From assembly GCF_009862265.1 (NCBI RefSeq), contig NZ_WWGX01000075.1, forward strand, positions 55,107 to 119,106: a stretch of DNA of 64,000 nt, written 5' to 3'. Shown here piece after piece: positions 38,301 through 46,403 of this stretch. The stretch comes from Streptomyces sp. SID8352 (GTDB lineage Bacteria; Actinomycetota; Actinomycetes; Streptomycetales; Streptomycetaceae). Under the pieces are notes generated by a model. It was not told where the DNA came from, did not search any database, and saw only the letters and a program-made list of their open reading frames with translations. Numbering within the stretch: the first letter of the stretch is position 1; every line of letters starts with the position of its first letter. The position numbers were made by a program, and so were the translations under genes.

Positions 38301-41300
38301 CGTCGAAGGTGGTGAACACCATCGGTACTCCGGTACCGGAGAGGGCGCCCCGGGCCCGCCGGAAGTAGGAGGCGGAGATGTCGGTGAAGGTGTACTCCAC
38401 CCGTGCCCCGTGCCGCGCCAGGTGCTCCAGGACCGGTGCTGTGGTGCCGCCGGTACCGGCGCCCGCCTCCAGCACCCGCACCGTCCGGTCCGGGTCCCGG
38501 GCGAGACGCGCGCCGACGAAGCCCTCGGCGAGGCGGGCGACCAGGGTGTTGTAGTGGTCGGCGATGGCGTTGCCCCGGTACACCTGGCCCAGCAGGTCCG
38601 CCACCTCGCCGCCGAAGTACAGGTCGAGCGCCGACACGGCACCGGTGACCACCCGGGGGATGTGCGGAATCACCTCGCGGGCCAGCGCCGCCAGGCTGCC
38701 GACCTCCGGATGGTCCCGGACCAGCATCTCGAACTCACCTTCGACGAAGGTTCGTTCGGCGGCCCGGTCGGGCAGGGGGCGGGGCGCGGCGGCCATCATG
38801 GCGGCGAGCCGCGCGACGTGGCGCCCGTACGGCTCGACCGGCGGCAGCCCCGCCAGCACCGCGGCCGCCGTCAGCTCGCCCGTGACACCGAGGTGTTCGC
38901 GCAGGGAGAGCGCGGCGAGCCGGGTACCGACGGCGCCCAGCCGGTCCAGCCCGCGCCGCACACCGGCCGCGTCGTACCCCGCCCGGTCCAGGAACTCCCC
39001 GGCCGCCGCGAGCGCCGCCCCGACGGGACCGTCGGCGTCCGGCGGCGCGGTGCCGGCGACCCCGGCTGCTCGTCCGCCGGACCCGTCCGGGACTGCGGAG
39101 AGGGCGGGCGCGTGCGGGGACGTGGGGTGAACAGAGGCATGCGGTGGCGTGGGAAGCGCGGGCGCGTCGGGCGTCGGGTCAGGTGCCGAGGCGCGCGGCC
39201 CCCGCGCTCCCTTCATTCCTTCCGCTCCCGGCGCTCGCGTCTCCGCCGCCCCCCGCGCGTGCGCCGCCGCGCCCGGTCCCCGCGCATCCGGCGCCACCGG
39301 AGTCCGTGCTCCCGGTGCCGTGGGCATCCGCTCTCCCGCCTCGCGCAGCCAGAACCGTCCGCCGCCGAAGGGCCGTCCGGGCAGGTTCAGCCGCCGCGCC
39401 CCGGAGCCCCCCGGCGCCGTCGCCCAGTCCACGGATCCGCCCTCCGCCCAGCGGCGGGCGGTGTCCACGGCCGCGGACGGCGAACCGGGCGCCGCCCGGA
39501 CCGCTCCCGGCATGGTCGGTCCCGCTATCAACTCGTCCAGGACGTCCCGCAGTTCCGTCGCGGTGCCCGCGACCGCGGCGGCCCGCACCGGCAGGGCCTC
39601 GCGGCCCCGTTGCAGGGTCGCGGCGACCGCCGCCGGGTCCGGCACCCCGTCGAGGGCGGCACGGTGGCGGCACAGCACCTCGGCCAGTTCCTCCCCGGAC
39701 GTCGCGGAGAACGGCACCACCACGCTCCGGCCCGTCCCGTCCGCCGCCCTGCGCGCCCCCGCCGGGGCCTCCTCCAGCACGGCGTGCGCGTAGGCCCCGC
39801 CGAACCCGAAGGAACTGACCCCCGCCCTGCGCGGGACGCCCGGCCGGGCCGCCCAGTCGGCGGTGCGGGTCGCGAGGGCCAGCAGCCCGTCGTCCAGGGC
39901 GAGATACGGGTTGGGGGTGCGGAAGCCGGGCATCGCCGGGATGCGCCGGTGCTCCAGGGACAGCACCGCCTTCACCACCCCGATCACGCCCGCCGCGCCC
40001 TCCGCGTGACCCAGATGGGCCTTGGCGGTGCCGACCACGACCGGCGGCGCGTCGGTGGGCCGGCCGGTCAGGGCGCCGCGCACCCCCTCGATCTCGACGG
40101 GGTCGCCGAGCCGGGTACCCGTCCCGTGCGCCTCCAGAAGGCCCATGGTGTGCGCGGGCACCCCCGCGTCGCGCCAGGCCCGCTCGATGAGCGCGGTCTG
40201 CCGCTGCGGACTCGGCGCCGTGACGGCGCCCGCGTGCCCGCCGTGGCCGACCGCGACGCCCTTGACGACCGCCCTGACGGGATCCCCGTCGGCGAGCGCC
40301 GCCCGCAGCGGCTTCAGCAGCACCGCGGCCACCGCCTCGGCCGGCGCGTAGCCGTCGGCCCGCTCGTCGAAGGCGTGGCAGCGACCGCTGGGCGACAGGG
40401 CCCCCGTCCCGGACAGCGACAGATAGTGACGGGGTGTCAGTATCAGGTTGCCGCCCGCCGCGAAGGCCATCGAGCACTCGCCGCGCCGCAGCGACTCCAC
40501 GGCCAGGTGCAGCGCGTGCAGCGAGGAGGAGCAGGCCGTGTCCACGGTGATCGCCGGGCCCTCCAGCCCGAAGTGGTGGGAGGGCCGGTTGGCCGCCATC
40601 GCAGTGGCGATCCCCGTCGCGTCGTACGGCCCCGGGCGGCGCCCGAGGGCGATCATCTCGCCCTCGTAGTCGCGGAAGCACTCGCCGACGAAGACACCGG
40701 TGTCGCTGCCGCGCAGCGCCGGGAGGACGGCCGCGTCCTCGGCCGCCTCGTGCAGCACCTCCAGCAGCAGCCGGGTCTGCGGGTCCATGGCCTCGGCCTC
40801 GGCCGCGGGGATGCCGAAGAAGGCCGCGTCGAACCGGCTCACGTCGGAGAGGAAGCCGCCGGCCGGGCACTCGGTGGTCCCCGGCGCGCCGTCGGGGTCC
40901 AGGAACCCGGTGTGGTCCCAGCGGTCGGCGGGCACCGCCCCGACCAGATCGCGCCCGGTGACGAGGGCGTCCCACAGCTCCCGCGCGTTCGCGGCGCCGG
41001 GGAAGCGTCCCGCGAGGCCGATCACGGCGATGTCCCGCTCGTCCACGTGCTGTTGGAGGGCTGATGAGGGCGACGACGTACGGGCGGAGGGGGCCGGTGC
41101 GGCGGCCACCGCGGCCCCCGTGCCCGTGGCGCCGGGCCCCACCGGGTGGAGCGTGTCGGTTCCCGCCGTGGGCGAGGAGCGCCGGGCGGCGAGGACCGCC
41201 TCGCGGTGCGCCCCGGCCAGATGGGCCGCCAGTTCCGGGACGCGGGTGTGACGGAAGAACAGCGTGGGGGAGATCGCGACGCCCAGCAGTCGCCCCAGCC

Positions 41301-44300
41301 GCTCCCCGAGCCGCACCACGTCCACCGAGGTGAGGCCCAGCTCCATGAAGGTCCAGGTGTTCATCTCCCCGGACGGTGCGGCCTCCCGCGCCGGCGTCCC
41401 CGCCACCGCCTCGGAGATCACGCTCTCCAGCCAGGGCACCGGGTCGCTCTCGCCCGCCCCGGCCTGATGCCCGCCGGGTGTGCCCCGCAGGTCCCCGGGC
41501 GCTCCGGGCGTCTGCGGCGCACCGTCGGACGGAGTGGCCGGGAGGCCGTCGGCCGGGGCCGTCCCGTCCGTGGCGGCGGGGCGGACGCGTTCCGGCAGGA
41601 TGACTGCGAGCAGCCGCTCCACCCGGGCGCGGTCGCCCTCGAAGACCGCGAGCTGCGGGCCGTCATGGGCCAGACCGGCCTCCAGCGCGGCCAGCCCGTG
41701 CGCCGTCCGGAGCGGCACCAGGCCGGTGCTCTCCAGCACCTGGGCCTCCACGGCAGGGTTGATCCGCATGCCGCCCTCGTCCCACAGCGGCCAGTTCAGG
41801 GCGACGCTGCGGCCCCGGCGCCCGCCCCGGGCGGCCAGGGACTCCCGCCGGGCGGCGAAGGCGTCCAGATAGGCGTTGGCCGCCGTGTAGTCGGTGGTAC
41901 CGACGGAGCCGAGGACCGCGGAGGTGGAGGAGAACAGCACCAGGTAGTCCAGGGGCTGGCCGGCGGTCGCCAGGTCGAGGTTGCGGGCGCCGTCGAGCTT
42001 GGGCGCGAGCACCCGGCGCACGGAGTCGGGCCGCTTGGTGATCAGGAGGCCGTCCTCCACCACCCCCGCCGTGTGGATCACCCCGGTGACCGGCCCGAAC
42101 CGTTCCTCCGCCGTGGCGACCAGCCGCCGCATCTCGTCGAGCCGGGTCACGTCCGCCGTCAGGTAGACGGCCCGGGAGCCGAGCGCGGCCAGTTCCGCGA
42201 GGAACTCCCGCTGCGCGGGGCCCTCCGGGGAGCGGCCGAACAGCACGAGGTCGGGCCGCGCCGCGCGGGCCATCCGCCGCGCCACGTGCCGCGCGATGCC
42301 CCCGGTGCCCCCGCTGATCAGATACGTGCCGCCCGGCCGGGCCAGCGGTGTCCCGTGGGCCCGCGCGCGGGCGGGGGCGAAGCCGCGCACCTCGCGCGGG
42401 GTGCCCGCGGGGTACCGGACCTCCAGGTCCCCGGGAGAGGACGCCTCCACGAGCAGCGCGGCGACCGCTCCCGCTTGATCACCACCGGTCGGCCGGGCGA
42501 ACCGCACCGTACTCAGGGGCAGCTTGGGCTGCTCCAGCCGCAGTCCGCGGGCCAGTCCGCCGACCGAGGCGTCGGGCGGGCACTCGTCGGGCGCGTGGTA
42601 GGCGTGCACGACCGGCAGCGCGGTGCGGCGCCCCATCGCCCACGCCCGGCACAGCGCGTAGACGGACAGCAGCCCGGTGGGCCGGTCGGCCGGCCCGTCG
42701 GGGTCGCAGCCGTCCAGATGCCACAGGTGCAGGATCGCCGCCGGCACCCTGCCCTCCGCCTCCAGCGCCTCGCGCACCCTGCGGTGGTCCTCGGCGGAGT
42801 CCGGGACGACGGTGAAGTGGTCGCCGGACAGCCGGGCGAAGCCGTCGCCCGGGGTGACCAGCACGGGGCGCACCCGGGTGCGCAGGGCCGGGAGGCGGGC
42901 CCCGGAGGTGTCCAGGACCAGCACGCACGCCCCGTCCAGCGGCACCGACGGCGCGGGTGCCGGACGTGGTGCCCAGGCGGGCTCGTACAGCATCACGCGC
43001 CGCAGGTCCTCCAGTGGCACGGAACCGGTGCCGGGCGGCGTCGGGACCGGCCCCGGGCCGGGCTCCGGAAGCGGCGCGGAGGGCACCGCGATCGTGGGCG
43101 GAGCCACCCGTCCGGCCGGGGGCGCCGGCGCGGGCGGGGGCGTCGCGCGGCCGACCCAGTACCGCTCCCCGGCGAACGGGTAGGTGGGCAGCGGTATCCG
43201 CCGGCCGCCCGGTACCGGGGCGAGCGTGTCCGTGCGGCCGCCCGCCCAGGACGCGGCCACCGCCGCGTGGTCCGCCGGGGACGGCGGGGCCGCCTGGGAC
43301 GCCCCGGGCCGGGCGGTGGCGCGGGTGTGCGGCACCGGCGGGACTCGGCCGGAGACGAACGCGTCCAGGGCGTCGGCCAGTTCGCCGGTGGACGAGACGA
43401 CCAGGGCCAGCCGCTCGCCCAGGGGACGCCGCCCCACGGCGAGCGTGTGGGCGACGTCGGCCAGCCGGATCCCGGGCCGGGAGCGCAGGGCGGCGGCCAG
43501 ATCGGCGGCCCGGCGCGTCAGCCGCTCCCCGGTCCGGGCGGACAGGGCGACGACCTGGCGGCCCGTGCCCGTGCCCTCGGCCGCGCCGGGCGCCGGAGCC
43601 CGGGACGGTACGTACTCCTCCAGGACGACATGGGCGTTGGAGCCGCCGAAGCCGAAGGCGCTGATCCCCGCCCGCAGCGGCGCGGGCCGCCCGGTCACCG
43701 GGTCCGTCACGGGGGTCCAGGGCTCCTCGCCGCGCGGCAGCCGGAAGGGCGAGCCCGCGAAGTCGATCGCCGGATTGGGCCGGTCGGCGTGCGGTGCGGG
43801 CACGAGCGTGCGGTGGCGCAGGCAGAGCAGGACCTTGGTCAGGGAGGCGAGCCCGGCGGCGGCCTCGGTGTGCCCGATGTTCGCCTTCACCGACCCGATG
43901 GCGCAGTAGCCCACGGCGTCGGTCTCCCTGCGGTACGCCCGGGTCAGCGCCTCCACCTCCAACTGGTCGCCGAGGGCGGTCGCCGCGCCGTGCGCCTCGA
44001 CGAGGGTCACGGTCGACGCCGGGACGCCGGCCCGCGCCAGGGCCTCCTCCACCACCCGGCTCTGGGCGTCGGGGCTGGTGACGGTGTAACCGGCGGTGCG
44101 GCCCGTGTGGTTGACGGCGGAGCCGCGCACCACGGCCAGGATCCGGTCGCCGTCGGCCTCGGCGTCCGCCAGCGGCCGGACGACCAGCGCGCCCACCCCG
44201 TCCGCCGGGACGTAGCCGGAGGCACCCTCGCCGAAGGGGCGGCTGGTGCCGTCCTTCGCCAGCAGCCCGCCCGCCGACGACCGCAGGTACTTGTACGGGT

Positions 44301-46401
44301 GCAGCGACAGGCTCACCCCGCCCACCAGGGCGGCCCGGCACTCACCCCGGCGCAGCGACTCGCAGGCCTGGTGCAGCGCCACGAGCGAGGAGGAGCAGGC
44401 GGTGTCCACCAGGACGCTGGGGCCGCGGAGGTCGAAGGCGTGGCTGACCCGGTTGGGAACGCCGCCGAGCCAGCTCAGCGCCACCTCCGAGCCGCCGTCG
44501 CGCACGCTGTCCAGGCCGTGCAGGTGGTAGTCGGCCCACATCGACCCGGCGAACACGCCGACCGGGCCGCGCGCCGCCGCCGTCAGCGACTCCGGTGTGT
44601 ATCCCGCGTCCTCCAGCGCCGACCAGGCCACCTCCAGGAACTGCCGCTCGTGCGGGTCCGCCAGCGCGGCCTGCCGAGGGGGGACACGGAAGAACGCCGC
44701 GTCGAAGCGGTCGACGTCCTCGATGAACCCGCCCCGTCTCAGATGGGTGCGGCCCGGGGTGCCCGGCTCGGCCGCGAACCACGCGTCCGCGTCCCACCGT
44801 TCGGGAGGCACGTCGCCCAGGCAGTCGCGGCCGGAGCGCAGCACCTCCCACAGCTCGTCGGGGTTCCGGGCGCCAGGGTAGCGGCCGGCCACGCCGACGA
44901 TCGCGATGGGCGCGTCGGCGGTCCCGTCCGGTGCGCCGCCCGCGGAGGGCGCGGACGCGGGCCCGGACACCCGCGACGGTGCCGTGTCGGGTGCGGCGGC
45001 CGGAGCGGAGGGCTCGGCGGTGGCCGGGGGAGGACCGGGGTCCGGCGGTTCGGGTACCCGTACCCCCTCCTCCTGGAGGTGGGCGACGAGCTGGGCGATG
45101 GTGGGGTGCTCGAAGAGCAGGGTGGGATACAGCTCGGTGCCGAGGGCGGTCTCCAGCCTTCCGGCGATGGCGAGCAGGTCGACGGAGGTCAGGCCGAGTT
45201 CGTCGTAGAAGCCCTGGTCGGGGAGGACGGCCGGGGCGGAGCCACCGGTCTGCTCGACGACGAGCGCGGTCACCAGGGCGGTGAGACCGCCGCCGGGCGC
45301 CGACGGGGCCGGCGTCGCCTCCCGCGAGGGTGCCGGCGCGGCCCGCCCGACCTCCGGTGCGGGGGAGGACTCGGGCACCGCCGCGTGCGCGGAGGGCGCG
45401 GCCTCCGCGCACGCGGGCGCGGCGCCCCCCGGTGCCGGAGCCGGCGCCGGTTCCGCCCTCCGCACGGCCGGACGGCGGCCCTCCGCCGCGTACTTGCGGA
45501 TGTCCTCCGACGTGCGCACCCGCTTCGCGCGGTAGCCCGACAGCCGGACCGCGACCTCCCCGTCCGGCGTGCACAGGTCGATGTCGGCAACGACGGCCTG
45601 CGTGGAGTCGTCCACATGGAGGCTCGGCAGCTGTGGCGCGTGCACCAGCGTCCGGGACTCCAGGGGGCGCCGGGCGCGGAAGGAGTCGACGTAGATCGGG
45701 ATGAAGGGCTGGACGATGCCGCGCCGGACCGGCTCCGGGAACTGGAGGAACGGCACGAGGACCGAGAAGTCCATGAAGACGGGGTGCACATGGAAGTTCC
45801 CGAGGGCCTCCACCGCGCTGGCGTGCAGCCGCACATCGGCCACCGAGAAGCCCTCACCGGCTCCGACCCGCCCCAGCACCTTCATGAACGGCCCGTGCTC
45901 GATGTCGAGTTGGCGGGCCAGCGCGTACAGGTCGTCGGCGTCCAGCGAGCCCGGCCCGGAGGAGGCGGCCAGCCGTCCCGCCGGGACCGGGTCCGGAACC
46001 CAGGGGTCCGTGCCGTGGATCTCCGCCCGGAAGTTGTCCCGCCACTCCTCGTCGGCGACCACCCCACCCACCACCGGGCGGCTGCGGACGGTGACCTGGA
46101 CCCCGCCCTGCGGCCCCGGCTCGCCCACGCTCACCTCCAACTGCCGGTCGAGGTCGCCCACGGCGATCAGCGGCCGCATGAAGACACAGCGCCGCAGCTC
46201 GACCAGGGCCGGATCGACCCCCAGGTGCCGCACCAGGCGCAGCACGAGGTCGAGGTGGAAGACACCGGGGAGCACCGGGGTGCGGTGCACCAGATGGTCG
46301 CGCACCGCTGCGTCCCGCGCGGTGACCCGGGTCGCGAACCGGCGCCCGGCGAGGCGGCGCACGGCGTCCCGGGCTTCGTACGACGGGGTGGGGTCGGACA
46401 T
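35374..46401 (-). CDS. trans-AT polyketide synthase, modules 3 (second half) to 6 (first half)
   Basis: 3675 residues, no acyltransferase. Order with rough residues: DH-like double hotdog 1-265; ACP, Ser near 405 (GLTSVDLL); KS4 500-925 (Cys near 668; HGAAT instead of HGTGT, histidine kept); KR 1130-1590 (SGGTGGI, Asp in AGVVEDGLL); ACP, Ser near 1691; KS5 1790-2205 (Cys near 1955); C-methyltransferase 2400-2820 (VLEAGAGTGGTT); ACP, Ser near 2900; KS6 2995-3415 (Cys near 3164, HGTGT intact); then a linker and a short acidic tail 3640-3675, probably a docking element. The N-terminal DH shows DHLVHRTPVLPG (canonical Gly replaced by Arg) and HPVFMDFSVL (Asp kept, Gln/His missing), so its activity is uncertain. 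Both ends cut a module: the DH-ACP continues the KS of the preceding protein, and KS6 is continued by the KR-ACP of the next. It starts 2 bp after the previous stop. Confidence 0.95.
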   Translation of the reverse strand: MSDPTPSYEARDAVRRLAGRRFATRVTARDAAVRDHLVHRTPVLPGVFHLDLVLRLVRHLGVDPALVELRRCVFMRPLIAVGDLDRQLEVSVGEPGPQGGVQVTVRSRPVVGGVVADEEWRDNFRAEIHGTDPWVPDPVPAGRLAASSGPGSLDADDLYALARQLDIEHGPFMKVLGRVGAGEGFSVADVRLHASAVEALGNFHVHPVFMDFSVLVPFLQFPEPVRRGIVQPFIPIYVDSFRARRPLESRTLVHAPQLPSLHVDDSTQAVVADIDLCTPDGEVAVRLSGYRAKRVRTSEDIRKYAAEGRRPAVRRAEPAPAPAPGGAAPACAEAAPSAHAAVPESSPAPEVGRAAPAPSREATPAPSAPGGGLTALVTALVVEQTGGSAPAVLPDQGFYDELGLTSVDLLAIAGRLETALGTELYPTLLFEHPTIAQLVAHLQEEGVRVPEPPDPGPPPATAEPSAPAAAPDTAPSRVSGPASAPSAGGAPDGTADAPIAIVGVAGRYPGARNPDELWEVLRSGRDCLGDVPPERWDADAWFAAEPGTPGRTHLRRGGFIEDVDRFDAAFFRVPPRQAALADPHERQFLEVAWSALEDAGYTPESLTAAARGPVGVFAGSMWADYHLHGLDSVRDGGSEVALSWLGGVPNRVSHAFDLRGPSVLVDTACSSSLVALHQACESLRRGECRAALVGGVSLSLHPYKYLRSSAGGLLAKDGTSRPFGEGASGYVPADGVGALVVRPLADAEADGDRILAVVRGSAVNHTGRTAGYTVTSPDAQSRVVEEALARAGVPASTVTLVEAHGAATALGDQLEVEALTRAYRRETDAVGYCAIGSVKANIGHTEAAAGLASLTKVLLCLRHRTLVPAPHADRPNPAIDFAGSPFRLPRGEEPWTPVTDPVTGRPAPLRAGISAFGFGGSNAHVVLEEYVPSRAPAPGAAEGTGTGRQVVALSARTGERLTRRAADLAAALRSRPGIRLADVAHTLAVGRRPLGERLALVVSSTGELADALDAFVSGRVPPVPHTRATARPGASQAAPPSPADHAAVAASWAGGRTDTLAPVPGGRRIPLPTYPFAGERYWVGRATPPPAPAPPAGRVAPPTIAVPSAPLPEPGPGPVPTPPGTGSVPLEDLRRVMLYEPAWAPRPAPAPSVPLDGACVLVLDTSGARLPALRTRVRPVLVTPGDGFARLSGDHFTVVPDSAEDHRRVREALEAEGRVPAAILHLWHLDGCDPDGPADRPTGLLSVYALCRAWAMGRRTALPVVHAYHAPDECPPDASVGGLARGLRLEQPKLPLSTVRFARPTGGDQAGAVAALLVEASSPGDLEVRYPAGTPREVRGFAPARARAHGTPLARPGGTYLISGGTGGIARHVARRMARAARPDLVLFGRSPEGPAQREFLAELAALGSRAVYLTADVTRLDEMRRLVATAEERFGPVTGVIHTAGVVEDGLLITKRPDSVRRVLAPKLDGARNLDLATAGQPLDYLVLFSSTSAVLGSVGTTDYTAANAYLDAFAARRESLAARGGRRGRSVALNWPLWDEGGMRINPAVEAQVLESTGLVPLRTAHGLAALEAGLAHDGPQLAVFEGDRARVERLLAVILPERVRPAATDGTAPADGLPATPSDGAPQTPGAPGDLRGTPGGHQAGAGESDPVPWLESVISEAVAGTPAREAAPSGEMNTWTFMELGLTSVDVVRLGERLGRLLGVAISPTLFFRHTRVPELAAHLAGAHREAVLAARRSSPTAGTDTLHPVGPGATGTGAAVAAAPAPSARTSSPSSALQQHVDERDIAVIGLAGRFPGAANARELWDALVTGRDLVGAVPADRWDHTGFLDPDGAPGTTECPAGGFLSDVSRFDAAFFGIPAAEAEAMDPQTRLLLEVLHEAAEDAAVLPALRGSDTGVFVGECFRDYEGEMIALGRRPGPYDATGIATAMAANRPSHHFGLEGPAITVDTACSSSLHALHLAVESLRRGECSMAFAAGGNLILTPRHYLSLSGTGALSPSGRCHAFDERADGYAPAEAVAAVLLKPLRAALADGDPVRAVVKGVAVGHGGHAGAVTAPSPQRQTALIERAWRDAGVPAHTMGLLEAHGTGTRLGDPVEIEGVRGALTGRPTDAPPVVVGTAKAHLGHAEGAAGVIGVVKAVLSLEHRRIPAMPGFRTPNPYLALDDGLLALATRTADWAARPGVPRRAGVSSFGFGGAYAHAVLEEAPAGARRAADGTGRSVVVPFSATSGEELAEVLCRHRAALDGVPDPAAVAATLQRGREALPVRAAAVAGTATELRDVLDELIAGPTMPGAVRAAPGSPSAAVDTARRWAEGGSVDWATAPGGSGARRLNLPGRPFGGGRFWLREAGERMPTAPGARTPVAPDARGPGAAAHARGAAETRAPGAEGMKGARGPRASAPDPTPDAPALPTPPHASVHPTSPHAPALSAVPDGSGGRAAGVAGTAPPDADGPVGAALAAAGEFLDRAGYDAAGVRRGLDRLGAVGTRLAALSLREHLGVTGELTAAAVLAGLPPVEPYGRHVARLAAMMAAAPRPLPDRAAERTFVEGEFEMLVRDHPEVGSLAALAREVIPHIPRVVTGAVSALDLYFGGEVADLLGQVYRGNAIADHYNTLVARLAEGFVGARLARDPDRTVRVLEAGAGTGGTTAPVLEHLARHGARVEYTFTDISASYFRRARGALSGTGVPMVFTTFDVERDPAAQGLGTGAYDLVIAANAVHATSDVTRSTARLRELLADGGLLLLNEITSDIDYQFLLFGLIPSWWTCRDSERLPGAPLLARDRWQDVLRRAGFTRSWVRAHRTDEPDGDTDQCVIVARAGGTAPPVPPITAPARTAPAPSAPAGTAPAPAPSPSPSPSAAETERAVRAHLREVVASFLSVPADTVDEETSFTELGVDSLGTIQLVRELEPDFGKLPKVLLYEAGTVAALARELLARAPESCARFAAPSAPAPGSGAPAGSGPDPRPGTAGTTTADADADGTDPAGTAPRDPVAVVGMAVRVPGARTTRELWRHLLAGTDHVTQIPADRWDWRPLFGDPHREPGRTNSRWGAFVDGVTEFDAEFFGISGREAEVMDPQQRLMLQTAWHAVEDAGHAPSSLRDTDTGVFIGTTSHDYATHLARVGRYREPYAVNGNAKTVLANRISFELGLHGPSEAVDTACSSSLTALHHAVRAIENGECSSALVGGVHLLLAPDMYVALGQMGALSPDGRSRAFDASANGFGRGEGVVALYVKPLSRALADGDTVYALVRGSGGNHGGRAQSLPVPNPAAQASLIARVLRESDTDPRTVGLVEAHGTGTEVGDPIELRGLRRAFAERAGIGEDEEVAPWCAVGSIKSNMGHLEAAAGLAGVVKAVLALRHGMIPPSVHFRRANPLLDLEGSPFRIADRLRAWPAPVDGRGRALPRRAAVSSMGFGGTNAHVILEEYPGHSPAPAAPDDEPAERLFVLSARDEERLADAVRALADRLDGARDLTAAEVSHTLCTGRNAMEHRLAVAARTLPDLVAALRRHAEGRTADGVFGGRATGSGPAPRPSAGRVGDARTVGRLWAGGGAGAEELAALSRPGTRRVSLPGYPFAPTAHWAEAEPDGEPGPAGPAGHPGRTGSGAPPATAAPGTPCPVAPDVPGGPAAADPLRDDAPQELIALLDALSRGDVTVDDVDLSLVRNDGMER

Positions 46402-46403
46402 CG

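Noticed and set aside
35038..41064. Plus-strand open frames antisense to the second PKS gene
   Set aside because: Low-complexity shadow translation; the minus strand has KS, MT and ACP domains here.
43900..44000. KS4 considered as a second non-elongating KS because HGTGT reads HGAAT
   Set aside because: The catalytic histidine is kept, as are the cysteine and KANIGHT histidine, so loss of condensation cannot be argued from this change.
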